Below are positions 34,579 through 44,075 of a DNA stretch of 64,000 nt, piece by piece. Both the position numbers and the translations under genes were made by a program. Source of the stretch: Blepharisma japonicum (Eukaryota; Ciliophora; Heterotrichea; Heterotrichida; Blepharismidae); assembly GCA_949751835.1 (NCBI GenBank), contig CATKHK010000087.1:62001-126000 (forward strand), read 5' to 3'. Numbering within the stretch: the stretch's first letter is position 1; every line of letters begins with the position of its first letter. Under the pieces are notes generated by a model. That model had not been told where the DNA came from and did no database searches. It saw only the letters and a list, made by a program, of their open reading frames with translations.

Positions 34579-35907
34579 ATGGAATCTGTTCAAGTCAAGT
34601 GCTGTCTTTGTGGACTTTCAATGACCTACAGTCAAGCCAAAATGTGTATGAACTGTTTATCTCATACGGCAACCATCACAGATGCAATAGACAAAGAACA
34701 AACCCTCGAAATTTGCCGATATTGTGACCGATATAATCGGCCTCCTTGATTACCAGCGAAGCTTGAAAGTCCTGAGCTTTTACAAATTTGCTTATCACGT
34801 ATAAAAGGGTTATCTAAAGTAAAGCTCATAGATGCTGCTTTTGTGTGAACTGAGGAGCATTCAAGAAGGATTAAAGTAAGGCTAACAATACAAAGAGAGG
34901 TAGAAAACACTATGCTAGAGCAGCAATGCTTGGTAAATTTTGTAGTTAATGATACGCAATGTGAAGACTGTCAGAGATCATTTACTCCGCACCAATGGAT
35001 GGCAAAGGTGCAGCTGAGGCAAAAAGTGAATCACAAAAGGACAATTTATTATCTTGAGCAAATTATATTAAAAAATCATTATCAAAAAGACTGCTTAGGT
35101 GTAAAACCTAAGAAAAATGGCATAGATTTTCATTTTGGAACTAAAGCACACGCACAAAAATTCATCGATTATATCCACTCAGCAGTCCCACTTCAAACAA
35201 AAATGTCCAAAGAATTGATTTCTTCTGACCCTAAATCAAACACATATAATTACAAATTTACTTTTTTGGCTGAAATTATTCCTATTTGCAGAGATGATTT
35301 ATTAGTCCTGCCTAAGTCCCAAAGAATTCCTGGTCTTGGCCGTGTAGTCATGTGCTATAAGCTTGCAAGCTTAATTCGTGTATTAGATATAAGGAATTTC
35401 AGGACTGGAGAAATAAAATCAGATAGGTACTGGAAGCAGCCTTTCCAAGTCTATGCAGGCAGAGAATGACTTGAAGAGTTCATTGTTTTAGACATTGATG
35501 AACGCTCAGAAATGCATCAAGACGAGCCAAATCGATTAAAAACGGTAGAGGTAGAAGTAGCAAGATCTAATGATGCCAGATTTGGAGAAACTACGTATAG
35601 GGTGAAAACACATCTGGGGAATATTTTGAGGTCTGGGGATACAGTGCTTGGGTATAATCTAGAAAACATGGTAGGCCATGGACTTGAGACTGAAAGCTTT
35701 GATGACTGTCCACAAGTAGTTTTAGTCAAAAAAATCATACCAAAAGAAGAAAAGCAGAAGCCAAAAATCAAAATCGAAAGGATAGCTGAAGTAGAAGAAG
35801 AGCCTGATTTTGGAGAATTTTTAGAAGAAGTAGAAAATGATCCTGAGCTCCAAAGTCAAATTTTAGGTGATCCTGCTACACAACCGACAGAAATTCAGTT
35901 AAAATAA
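34579..35907 (+). CDS. NMD3: 60S ribosomal export protein NMD3
   Basis: 442 residues with TGA-Trp codons at 34747, 34846 and 35467. NMD3 is the adapter that binds the 60S subunit at its joining face and recruits the exportin Crm1. The ATG at 34579 gives the family N-terminus with zinc-binding Cys pairs CCLCGLSMTYSQAKMCMNCL, CRYCDRYNRPPWLP and CEDCQRSFTPHQW. Next come the eIF5A-like and SH3-like parts (HFGTKAHAQKFIDYIHSAVP, SNTYNYKFTFLAEIIPICRDDL, RYWKQPFQVYAGREWLEEF). The tail is acidic and shorter than in animals; a Leu-rich export signal is not obvious (FGEFLEEVENDPELQSQIL is the best candidate). Identity is firm. Confidence 0.95.
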
Positions 35908-35928
35908 TATAATTTTATTAAAATTATT

Positions 35929-36726
35929 ATGATTGATAAAAATCTAAGCAAAACATATAGAACTACATTAGAAAATGATTTTCTTAAATCCAGCTCAAGA
36001 TCGTCCACACCTTCTATATACAGACACACAGATTTAGGCTATGAAATGCACACAGTCACTCGATCACGAAAAGAAACTGATAACAAAGTCCAGCTTCTAG
36101 ATAATCGAATAAAAATGCTGCTAAGAAAGGACAACAATGTTCAAAAAGCAGCTGAAAATGCTAACAAAAAAACTGATTATTTATTAAAAACCAGAGAAAG
36201 ATACATTAATGACGTAATGGCTGCTCACAAATTAAAGGTAAAGAAAGAAAAAGAAATTGAAAAAATGAAAGAATTAGCCCAAATAAGAAAAAAAATCCAA
36301 GAAAGCACCTTAAAAGAAATCAAAGAGGAGGTTGTCATTGATAAAAAACATTCTGCAAAAGAAATCAAAAAAATTTCTAGTTTAAATGAAGTAAAAGCAA
36401 AGGAAAACAAGCATTTAGATTTGAGAAAAAAAATAGGAAGCAAGTTTATAAAACAGATAGAAGACGATATGATAAAAAGAAAAAGAAGTATGAGCCAATT
36501 AAACTACAAAAACGCGATAAGAGAAAAATACGAAAATAAAATCCAGGTAGAAAAAGAGCTCAGAGAAGGCTCAGTCAAAAAGTTAACAGAACTGGAAGAA
36601 CTAGAAGCAGCGCTACTACTCAAACTTTCTGATACAATGACACTAAGGAATCAAGCTCTATCAAAACTGGAATCAATCTCAAAAATTCATTCGCCCCCAT
36701 ACACCCCTTCACCTGTGATGAATTAA
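35929..36726 (+). CDS. Coiled-coil protein, unknown
   Basis: 265 residues starting only 21 nt after the NMD3 stop. Apart from an N-terminal 60 residues rich in Ser, Arg and Thr, it is a highly charged Lys/Glu helix (about residues 65-250) that should form a long coiled coil. It ends KIHSPPYTPSPVMN, a Pro-directed phosphorylation-like tail. No domain recognised. It could be a basal-body or cortical structural protein, but nothing here proves it. Confidence 0.7.
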   Translation: MIDKNLSKTYRTTLENDFLKSSSRSSTPSIYRHTDLGYEMHTVTRSRKETDNKVQLLDNRIKMLLRKDNNVQKAAENANKKTDYLLKTRERYINDVMAAHKLKVKKEKEIEKMKELAQIRKKIQESTLKEIKEEVVIDKKHSAKEIKKISSLNEVKAKENKHLDLRKKIGSKFIKQIEDDMIKRKRSMSQLNYKNAIREKYENKIQVEKELREGSVKKLTELEELEAALLLKLSDTMTLRNQALSKLESISKIHSPPYTPSPVMN

Positions 36727-36780
36727 TTTTACTATAAATTATCAATAATTAATATCAGCTCTCAAAATTCTCATAATATA

Positions 36781-37917
36781 ATGGAAATAAGAAATTCTGA
36801 TTTTTCCACCCTTCCTCATGAATTTTCCCGAAGTAACCACAGATCTAACACCTCTTATCTTGTGGACGAGGGTGCTGATAAGGCAGCATATAAAAAAGAC
36901 AAAGCCTGTGCAGTTTGCAATACAAATTTCAGCATTCTGGGGCTGACTCAGAAGCATCATTGCAATTTTTGCTATCGTGGAGTCTGTTGGAAATGTTCCT
37001 TGCAGCAGGCTTATCATCCTGATATGCATGAAATGACGAGAATATGCGACCAGTGCTATAATAAGTCAATTCAATCAAAGATCAGCAAAGAATTTGAAAG
37101 TAGCCTATGGGATGTAAAAAACGAAATTAAAGAGATTAAAGAAAAACTGCAAAGCGAACAAAGAACGTCAAGGTCTGAAAAAATTGTAAAAACACAAATA
37201 AAAGGAGAATTTGCAAAAATTGTGGAAAAGAATAAAGAAACAGAAAATGAATTAATCAAAAAAATTGAAGAATCTGAAAAAGCTAATGAAGAAATAGAAA
37301 ATGAAAACCAGAAACTCAATGATGAAATTGATGAAATTTTAAAAAATGAAGAAAATATTGATAAAGAGTTAAAATCAGTTCAAAGTCAAATAGAAGAAGG
37401 TCTTCAGGATTTAAAAGATTACCAATTAAAAATTGATGAAATAAAAAATCTCTCCTCAAAAGAAATAAATAATAACCAAAAAAAGAATTCAGCGATAAAA
37501 AAGGCTGAAAAGATTCAAGAAAAGCTCGATGTAGAAAAGCTTCTAAAAGAAAAAGAAGAAGCTGATAAATCACAAAGGATAGAAAGATCCAAAAAAGAAA
37601 TAGACGAAGTAAAAAGGATGAATACAAGATTAATTCATAAAATCCAAGAATTGCAAGAAAATGAAGACACTGAAGAAGAAATCAGAAAATCATTGGAAAC
37701 GCCAAACAGGCTATCAGAAAGGCTATCAATTACACCAAGAATGGGTGATCCATATAAACTATTAAGGGACCAATTAAAGTCTCAAATTGAAGAAATAAGC
37801 AAGCTTCAGCTAGAAATAAAACGTTCCAAAAATGAAAGCACGTTCACGTTGAATAGAGAAAGTATGAGCATGAGAGATCCTTTTGAAAGAGATGAATGCA
37901 AATGTGTACTCCAATAA
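36781..37917 (+). CDS. FYVE-type zinc finger and coiled-coil protein
   Basis: 378 residues. A zinc finger of FYVE type lies at residues about 40-98: CAVCNTNFSILGLTQKHHCN, then FCYRGVCWKC and RICDQCY, giving eight zinc ligands. The basic RKHHCR motif that grips PI3P is here QKHHCN, so lipid binding may be weak or of the FYVE-related kind. The rest is a Lys/Glu-rich coiled coil (about 100-300) with Ser-rich ends, finishing in CKCVLQ, which resembles a CaaX prenylation box (C-V-L-Q). An endosomal tether role is typical for FYVE/coiled-coil proteins and is inferred. It starts 54 nt after the preceding gene's stop. Confidence 0.82.
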   Translation: MEIRNSDFSTLPHEFSRSNHRSNTSYLVDEGADKAAYKKDKACAVCNTNFSILGLTQKHHCNFCYRGVCWKCSLQQAYHPDMHEMTRICDQCYNKSIQSKISKEFESSLWDVKNEIKEIKEKLQSEQRTSRSEKIVKTQIKGEFAKIVEKNKETENELIKKIEESEKANEEIENENQKLNDEIDEILKNEENIDKELKSVQSQIEEGLQDLKDYQLKIDEIKNLSSKEINNNQKKNSAIKKAEKIQEKLDVEKLLKEKEEADKSQRIERSKKEIDEVKRMNTRLIHKIQELQENEDTEEEIRKSLETPNRLSERLSITPRMGDPYKLLRDQLKSQIEEISKLQLEIKRSKNESTFTLNRESMSMRDPFERDECKCVLQ

Positions 37918-38064
37918 GTTTGCTAATATTAAAAACGCAATTATCCTTTCTAATTAGAAGAAAGATAAGCTTTTTAATTATTAATCTAAATGCTTAAATT
38001 CTCTAATTTCTTATTTAAGCTATTATATAAAATTTTAATTAAAATTTTGATAAATATACCTTGC

Positions 38065-38406
38065 CTAGCTGAACTTATAATTAGAACTACCCGTTTCTTC
38101 AGAATTTTTCATTGTCGGCATAGTAGCAGTATCCATACTTGATAAAAAATCATAAACTTCACAGGCTTTTTTCGTTTGGGTTCTATTCGAATAGATTTGA
38201 ATTCGCTTTTGGGTTTTGGGCTTTTTTGGCTTTTCCTGAGTTAAAGATCGAAGGACCAAAGTTTGAGAAGTCCTCGAAATATTAATTTCAGGCTCCTGAC
38301 TTTGTGTGAGAATAGCATCTAGCTGTTCATGAATTACTATGCCAGTTAAGCCTTGGAATCTGAGAGGTTTCTTTGTTATTGCATCTGGGCACTGTTCAGA
38401 AAACAT
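38065..38406 (-). CDS. Small hypothetical protein
   Basis: 113 residues from ATG 38406, no intron or TGA. The middle is basic and Pro/Lys-rich (EKPKKPKTQKRIQIYSNRTQ). No domain recognised. It sits alone between the FYVE gene (convergent) and the GC-rich RNA island. Composition is coding-like, but the short length limits confidence. Confidence 0.5.
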   Translation of the reverse strand: MFSEQCPDAITKKPLRFQGLTGIVIHEQLDAILTQSQEPEINISRTSQTLVLRSLTQEKPKKPKTQKRIQIYSNRTQTKKACEVYDFLSSMDTATMPTMKNSEETGSSNYKFS

Positions 38407-38837
38407 CTAAAATTTATTTAAATAAGGGGATTGAAATTATAATTTATAATAGAAATTATAAAATATAGCTCTAAAATGTTTGGCGGTTTATAAATTCAAA
38501 AATAAATAATTATGAAAGTTTTAAATTGATTTATTTATTATAAAATTAATATTAGAAATTACTTAGATATCTTTATATATTTGACGAAATTAATTAAATT
38601 AAATAAACTTTTAAAAAATGCTGCAAAAATCATTTATATCATAAAAGCTAATAATAATAATGCAATGATGAAGATGTGAAAATAAGCATTCCTGAAGTAA
38701 TGATGTTGTTTTTGTTTTCTCAAATGGATTGTCTATTATTGGAGTTATATTCTTTTTAATGTGAGTTTACTGAAGAAGTTTTTAATTGTAAAGAACTGCA
38801 GCGATACTTCAGTAAAATTTTAGTTATAAGTTATACG
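38407..38837. other. Intergenic, AT-rich
   Basis: AT-rich DNA between the small minus-strand gene and the GC-rich RNA island. Nothing else recognised. Confidence 0.55.
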
Positions 38838-39065
38838 ATTTCCCGGATATCCTTATGCTGCTACATCACATAACAATGACAAGGGGTGCATAACCTTGAG
38901 ATCTGATCCTATAATGCCTTAAAGGCTTAAGATTTACTCCTTGGCCGCCACCTTCAGGTGGAGCATACAAGAGCAACTTATATGCGATGGCAATGCGAGG
39001 GTGAGATATATTGCCAACTAAGGAGATGCGATCATGAAATATCTGACTAGACGGCATGCCATTTA
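38838..39065. ncRNA. Unassigned structured RNA candidate
   Basis: A sharp GC-rich island in AT-rich intergenic DNA. It can form a nested multi-branch fold: CTCCTT (38937-38942) pairs with AAGGAG (39020-39025) and encloses three hairpins, namely CCACC/GGTGG (38948-38961, 4-nt loop), GCATA/TATGC (38963-38985) and TGGCAAT/ATTGCCA (38988-39016). To the left are GCCT/AGGC (38916-38926) and TTATGC/GCATAA (38853-38893). The strand cannot be told from pairing alone. I looked for SRP, RNase P, MRP, U1-U6 and telomerase signatures on both strands and did not find convincing ones. A 63-codon open frame on the minus strand across it is judged accidental. Confidence 0.55.
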
Positions 39066-39503
39066 AGTCACAGTATTGCTCATCATGTCACCAATTGATT
39101 TAATCCCAATTTTCTGAGTGGCCATTAGACACCTTATATACTCAATTAATCGTAATTGAATAGTAAAAGTTAATAAAAATAAGAAACTTTGATATTTAAA
39201 TTCTGTTGTATTTATTTTAATATTTACATTCTTTATAAAGCAATACGATTATTTCCAAGCTTAATTTCTATCTTTTGTATTAAATTTAGTTAGATAAAAA
39301 GGGTCTTAATTTACAAAAAAAAATCACAATATTTTCTTAGTATTTAATTTTCACATTTTTTTGAATTGAATTATATCAATTTGAGCGTTTTCTTTTGATG
39401 AATTATAATTCGTCGATGTTCAGTTTCTTGAATTTATGCACATGATTTTCACCATTTTCAAGTTTTATGCATTTCTTTTTTTGTTTTTTTATTTCTTATA
39501 AAA
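39066..39503. other. Intergenic, AT-rich
   Basis: AT-rich spacer between the RNA island and the C2H2 gene, with T-runs. It contains the C2H2 promoter; nothing else recognised. Confidence 0.55.
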
Positions 39504-39938
39504 ATGGATATGGAATCAATCATGCATTCTAGGCAGCAATTCACTATGAATTGGCTATCTAATTACATCAACTTAAGCCAAATTTTTGCTGCCTATTCTC
39601 TACAAAAATCAATTGAAGCCTCAGCAATTAATCAGAATTTAGAAAAAAACTTAGCAGAAAAAATAGAAAAAAAGAATTTTCATTGTACAGTTTGCGATAA
39701 AGATTTCAACTCCTATAAAGGTTTGAAGCAACATATAGGCAAAAGCCACGACAATACAGTTAAAAATTTTTGCTGTGAGACTTGCAACAGACTTTTCAAT
39801 AATAAATATGCCTTGAAGTTCCACATAAGGCAGGTACATGAAAAATCAACAGCTGTGAAGTGCGATGTATGCGAAAAAGTATTTTATAATAAATACAAAA
39901 TGAAGGAGCACTCAACCAAAGCTCACATTAATTTATAA
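39504..39938 (+). CDS. C2H2 zinc-finger protein
   Basis: 144 residues with three consecutive C2H2 fingers in the C-terminal 90: FHCTVCDKDFNSYKGLKQHI, then CETCNRLFNNKYALKFHIRQ with its His pair, and CDVCEKVFYNKYKMKEHSTK ending H. Linkers are not the TGEKP type, as is common outside animals. The N-terminus is Gln/Asn-rich and lacks a domain. It is probably a nucleic-acid binding regulator; target unknown. No intron. Confidence 0.85.
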   Translation: MDMESIMHSRQQFTMNWLSNYINLSQIFAAYSLQKSIEASAINQNLEKNLAEKIEKKNFHCTVCDKDFNSYKGLKQHIGKSHDNTVKNFCCETCNRLFNNKYALKFHIRQVHEKSTAVKCDVCEKVFYNKYKMKEHSTKAHINL

Positions 39939-40136
39939 TATCCTTAAATAATTGTTTATAAGTATAATTTTGGCTTTAAATAAAATAATTTAATATCTAA
40001 TTCAGTAGTGATATTAATAATTTTCCAACAATAATCATGAGTTTAATAGAAAAATGCGTAAAAATGCATTTAAACGATTCCCTTATTTTTGCAGGTATTA
40101 TACTTATATCCATTTTTAAACTGATAATCTTTATTC

Positions 40137-41114
40137 ATGGGATTTCATTACTCAGAGCTGATAATGTAAATTCAATATAGGCATCTGCTTTATGCATATT
40201 TAGGATATTCTACGTTTAAAGCAATAAGAGTTCCTCCGAATGAAGCTACTGAGAAATCAGAACACAAGAAAAAGAAGCTTTTAATGAAATGGGTCTCGTG
40301 CACTATTCTTTTATACTTCCAAGGAGCTTTAGATTATTTTGTGTCATGAGTCCCTACTTATTATTTCTGGAAAACTATTTTAATATCACTTATTTTGGTA
40401 GAAAACAGCTTGGCTGTCAAGCTGCTTCAAAATTTTGAAAATCATATACAGGAAGTTGAGAATTACATAGATAGTGCACAAAATGCAGTATTCAGGCGCT
40501 TATCTTTTCTTACTTTTCCTTTCTTTAAAGCTACACTAAAATTTTTAAAATTTGTCGTACAAGGATCATCTTCAGACCAGCTTAAAGAATTAGAAATGCT
40601 AATTACTTTATATAAAACACCTACCAAAAAGGCAGAAGATGACGACAAATTTGAAAAAACTGAGCTGAGAAAATACCAAACTTTCAGAAAAGCAGATGAA
40701 GATGAAAAATTTGACAAAAATGAGCTTAAAAAATTCCAAACTAATAGAAAAGTAGAAGAGGACGAAAAATTTGACAAAAGTGAGCTGAAAAAATACCAAA
40801 CTTTGCCTTCACCAGCCAAAAAAATTGTCCCGCCTGCCAAAACTCCTTGGAAAGCTAGTGTGCATTTTATGCTGAAAAAAGGAATTTCCTCATATTTTCC
40901 ACATACTATTTGGTTTGATGTAAAAAATAAACTTTTACATTGGAAAGCTGAAGGTGATGACCAGACTTTTAATGATACTTATATAGGGGTCAAGGTAAAA
41001 GATGAGAAAAAATTTTTATTAGAAATAAAATTAGCAACTTCAACGAAAATAGTTAAGTTTGCGGATCTGAAAAGTATGAATAATTGGGAAGGATTCTTGC
41101 AAGGGCAGGCCTAA
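40137..41114 (+). CDS. REEP/DP1/Yop1-like ER-shaping protein with 20-residue repeats and C-terminal extension
   Basis: 320 residues after removing a 15-nt intron (40166-40180); start ATG 40137 follows an in-frame TAA. The TB2/DP1/HVA22 domain (residues about 10-120) reads LLYAYLGYSTFKAIRV, MKWVSCTILLYFQGALDYFV and SWVPTYYFWKTILISLIL, matching the hairpin-membrane REEP/Yop1 family that bends ER tubules. Then come three 20-residue charged repeats (40632-40811), each ending KYQT or KFQT. The C-terminal about 90 residues (WKASVHFMLKKG to MNNWEGFLQG) look like a small PH-like beta domain ending in a helix. That combination of REEP hairpin and PH-like tail is unusual; the PH call is tentative. Confidence 0.75.
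40166..40180 (+). other. 15-nt intron in the REEP-like gene
   Basis: GTAAATTCAATATAG. Splicing joins CTGATAAT to GCATCTG and opens the frame from ATG 40137 into LLYAYLGYSTFKA. A at position 10. Confidence 0.85.
40632..40811 (+). repeat. Three 60-nt in-frame tandem repeats
   Basis: Three units of exactly 60 nt starting at 40632, 40692 and 40752, each encoding 20 residues of the form (A/V)-(D/E)-x-D-(D/E)-KF-(D/E)-K-x-EL-(R/K)-K-(Y/F)-QT. Unit length is constant and the frame is preserved. Confidence 0.9.
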
Positions 41115-41181
41115 CTAATAATTATAATATTATTTTCATTGATTAATTCACAATTTCTTTAAAATAATAATCTACATTACC

Positions 41182-42207
41182 TTAGTCTTTTGGCAAAAAA
41201 GAATGCGAAACCACTGGTTTTTCTTCAATTTTACTCACCACTTCCTCTTTCCCTTTTTTTAAAAATTTTTCAATTTTTTCGAATTTTTCTTTGTCAATAA
41301 TTTTTTTCTCCTCGTCAACCTTAATTTCAACGAAATCTGACTTAATGTCATTATCATTCTTGCCATACATCTTTATTGCTTCTACCTTTACTAAAACACT
41401 CTGCAGCAGGCGGTCTAAATTTTCTTTTTCTTGGATTTGCTTGTTAAATTCAGAGCTTATGCTGCTAACTTGGATTTCTGCGCTGTCTATTTGGTCTTTA
41501 AGTCTATTTATGCTTTCTAATAGCTCTTTTTCGCTCTCCACAAGCCTTAGAACTTCAGCTTCTAAATGGACTTTTTCTTGTTTTAGCATATCTAGCTGAG
41601 TATTTTGGAGTTCAATTGATGATCTTAAATGGTCTAACTGATTATCTACAGTCCCTTTATACTCAATAATCTCTTCAACAGACTCTGCTAAATCACTAAA
41701 AATCCCAATCCCTTCAGCTTGCTCATTCTGCATTTGGATTTTTTGTCTATTTAACGCTTTTATTTCTTCTTTAATATCAGACAAATCTTCGTTGTTTTTA
41801 TTTATTTCGTTTATTTGTGTTTCTAAAGAACCTTGCAAGTTTTTAATATTGTCTTGTAGCTGGTTTCTGGTATCTTGCATGGATTTTATTTCTTTCATAG
41901 TGAAAAGTTTTTCGTTTTCTAGGTCATCGATAAACCCTTTTTCTCTAGAAATTTTGGATTCTGAGTCTTCAATTTGTTGCTGGAGAGAAGTATTTAAGGT
42001 TTCAAGCTTGTTTTTGCGGTCTTCTAAGGATTTAACTTTGGTTTTGGTGGATTCGAGAGAGAAAAGAGCTGGGATTAGGTCAAGTTCATCTCCGTCTGTC
42101 TTGAGAGGATCACAGTCAAGGTTTAGTTGAGGATAAAGCTCTTTTAGCTCGTTACAAGGGACAGAGTATGTGAAACCTATAAGGAGGAGTAATAGAAATA
42201 CCTTCAT
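41182..42207 (-). CDS. Secreted coiled-coil protein
   Basis: 341 residues. The ATG at 42207 is preferred over the upstream 42282 codon because it gives a textbook signal peptide, MKVFLLLLLIGFTYSVPC. After a Cys-containing start (CNELKELYPQLNLDC) the chain from about residue 55 to 275 is a heptad-rich coiled coil (NLQGSLETQINEINKNNEDL, for example). The tail is Lys/Glu-rich. There are no TGA codons and no introns. A coiled coil in the secretory route suggests an extrusome (pigmentocyst or trichocyst) matrix or ER lumen protein; that is inference. Confidence 0.75.
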   Translation of the reverse strand: MKVFLLLLLIGFTYSVPCNELKELYPQLNLDCDPLKTDGDELDLIPALFSLESTKTKVKSLEDRKNKLETLNTSLQQQIEDSESKISREKGFIDDLENEKLFTMKEIKSMQDTRNQLQDNIKNLQGSLETQINEINKNNEDLSDIKEEIKALNRQKIQMQNEQAEGIGIFSDLAESVEEIIEYKGTVDNQLDHLRSSIELQNTQLDMLKQEKVHLEAEVLRLVESEKELLESINRLKDQIDSAEIQVSSISSEFNKQIQEKENLDRLLQSVLVKVEAIKMYGKNDNDIKSDFVEIKVDEEKKIIDKEKFEKIEKFLKKGKEEVVSKIEEKPVVSHSFLPKD

Positions 42208-42641
42208 TAAATTATTATTTAACGGATTTTTAGCGTATCCATTTTTGATTAGACATCCTAGGAATAGCAAATTTTGTTGCAAAATGCATTGATATGATGA
42301 ATTATATATTAACAGCCAAATAATAAATTATGCCTATCAAAAACTAGAATTGAGTCTTATTTTTAGCTCTGATAATATTTTTAATATTCTTGCATTTAGC
42401 CTATTAAAGATTGGATTAAAAAGCTATTTTCTTATGCACCTGAATAATTTTATATGTTTAATAAAACATTAGAAGCTGAATTTTATTCAATAATTTTCAA
42501 TATAGATTGAAGGAACATGTTTTTCTTACCAAAAAATATAGTTCTATATTTCTTTTGTTACAAAAATTGTTTAAAAAGTCAATATGCTCATAAATAATTC
42601 TAATTACCTTGTTAAATAAACTTTATTATAACAATTTTGGA
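42208..42641. other. Intergenic, AT-rich
   Basis: 434 nt of AT-rich DNA holding the promoter of the secreted coiled-coil gene. No open frame or fold recognised. Confidence 0.55.
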
Positions 42642-43145
42642 TTATTCTCTTTCGAGCTTTATTTTAATTCTGTTTTTCGACCTAATGAGTTCTCTATACT
42701 CACTTCTAGTTGTCAGCTTCATTTTTATAGGTTTTGGAGTAGCTGTTATTACATTTGTCAGCATTTGTCCTGAAAACTCATACGGTGCTGTTTTCAGCTG
42801 AAATGAAGAAGATTCTCGCTTTAATCTCGCTGGAGAATCAAAAGAAAATTTTCGGAAAAATCCTCTGAAGTTCATATGGTGTGGATTTGATGAAGGTGGA
42901 AACTTATAAGGCTCTTTAATCCCAGATGCTTTTCTTGAGATAAGTTGATTACTTTTGTACATTTCTTTTTTCTTTTTTGCTCTGCCTATTGAATGATAAA
43001 AAGATCTCCGATGATGGGATTCATCGAATGAGCTGTTAAGATCCCACAATTTATTATCTTCTGTAGGAAGTCTAATAATGAGCTTCAGCTGAGGTTTCGG
43101 TGATAAAGAGCGCTCTGGGTTAAACGAATGATGCTTTGAATTCAT
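42642..43145 (-). CDS. Basic hypothetical protein
   Basis: 167 residues, Lys/Arg/Ser-rich, with many S-P or S-x-x-R type sites (NPERSLSPKP, FSFDSPARLKRES). A basic IKIKLERE C-terminus. No domain recognised. No intron or TGA. Possibly a nuclear or microtubule-associated protein, but nothing specific supports either. Confidence 0.6.
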   Translation of the reverse strand: MNSKHHSFNPERSLSPKPQLKLIIRLPTEDNKLWDLNSSFDESHHRRSFYHSIGRAKKKKEMYKSNQLISRKASGIKEPYKFPPSSNPHHMNFRGFFRKFSFDSPARLKRESSSFQLKTAPYEFSGQMLTNVITATPKPIKMKLTTRSEYRELIRSKNRIKIKLERE

Positions 43146-43604
43146 AATTCATATGGATTTTTATAAGTGTTATTTCAATTTACCATTTCTCTATTGTCAT
43201 AATATTTATGAAAAAGCCTCATGTTCTGATATTTTTATACATAAAATGCTTAAAATTAAGCTAGATTTAGATGAAAAATGGAATATCTTCATACTAAAGT
43301 GGGGAGATGCAATTTTCTTTTAAAAAAAAACCAAGAAAAAAAGGGAAGAAAAATTTTGGATTTTAAATTCAAAGTTATGAGGTTTCTTGTATAGCTTTGC
43401 AGTAAAATAGGAAAATTCCCTTAAAAATTTTGATTTTATTTTTTAAAAAATATTAACCATCATTTTTGAATAAAATTTCGGTCAAAGTCATTGCAAATTG
43501 TGATCATTGATTTGGACCTACCTCCTCAAGACAGCTCAAGATTTCTGTGGAATCAACGTTAATTTGCCATCTTTAAGCTTTAGGTGAATAATAATAAATT
43601 AATT
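43146..43604. other. Intergenic with a less AT-rich segment
   Basis: Divergent spacer. The segment at about 43490-43570 is visibly less AT-rich than the rest (GATTTGGACCTACCTCCTCA). I could not find snoRNA boxes or a spliceable exon in it; it may be an upstream control region or 5' UTR of the CCCH gene. Confidence 0.4.
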
Positions 43605-43958
43605 ATGATAACTCCTGAGCCACTACCCAAGGAATTCGAAAATGCCTTCGAAAAAGAGAGTAAAATGACAAAGAAGTCAAAAGAACAAGATTTCCAAGTG
43701 AAATATAAAACTGAGATGTGTAAAAATTGGGTAAATGGTCACTGTCAATTCGGGGACAATTGTGCTTTCGCTCATGGAAAAGAAGAATTACGTGAGAAAA
43801 CTTTGTCTAAAAAAGAGTGTACACACTTTGCAGAAGGTTTTTGCGTTTACGGAGATAGGTGTCTTTTTAAGCATATTGTCAGCTCAAAACGAAGGCTGCC
43901 TGTTTTTCTAAAAATATCAATGAAAGGACAGATGGAGAGACTAGAGTATGTTATCTAG
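43605..43958 (+). CDS. Tandem CCCH zinc-finger protein (TIS11-like)
   Basis: 117 residues from ATG 43605. Two C-x8-C-x5-C-x3-H fingers: CKNWVNGHCQFGDNCAFAH and CTHFAEGFCVYGDRCLFKH, with the lead-in KYKTEMCKN typical of the tristetraprolin/TIS11 family, which binds AU-rich RNA and promotes decay. The spacing between fingers (about 18 residues) is the family value. It ends soon after finger 2 at TAG. Such short CCCH proteins are common in ciliates; RNA binding is expected, target unknown. Confidence 0.85.
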   Translation: MITPEPLPKEFENAFEKESKMTKKSKEQDFQVKYKTEMCKNWVNGHCQFGDNCAFAHGKEELREKTLSKKECTHFAEGFCVYGDRCLFKHIVSSKRRLPVFLKISMKGQMERLEYVI

Positions 43959-44075
43959 ATAATCTTTATCTTAACTTTAATTTTAATTTTATTCGAATTT
44001 AATTTACATGGTTAAAAAAAAGAATATATGTACATAAAAGTATTCAAAAAGTTGCATATTAAATGTTTTATAATT

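Noticed and set aside
38866-39057. 63-codon open frame on the minus strand over the GC-rich island
   Set aside because: The composition follows the RNA island, no protein motif is visible, and the helices explain the sequence better.
38838-39065. Assigning the GC-rich island to SRP RNA, RNase P, MRP, telomerase or a spliceosomal RNA
   Set aside because: The tell-tale core motifs (SRP helix-8 loop, RNase P CR-I/CR-V, Sm site or U-RNA cores, telomere template) were not found on either strand. Left as unassigned.
40037-40165. ATG at 40037 as the start of the REEP-like gene
   Set aside because: It is in a different frame, and no short GT...AG joins it to the REEP domain. The ATG at 40137 with one 15-nt intron opens the domain cleanly.
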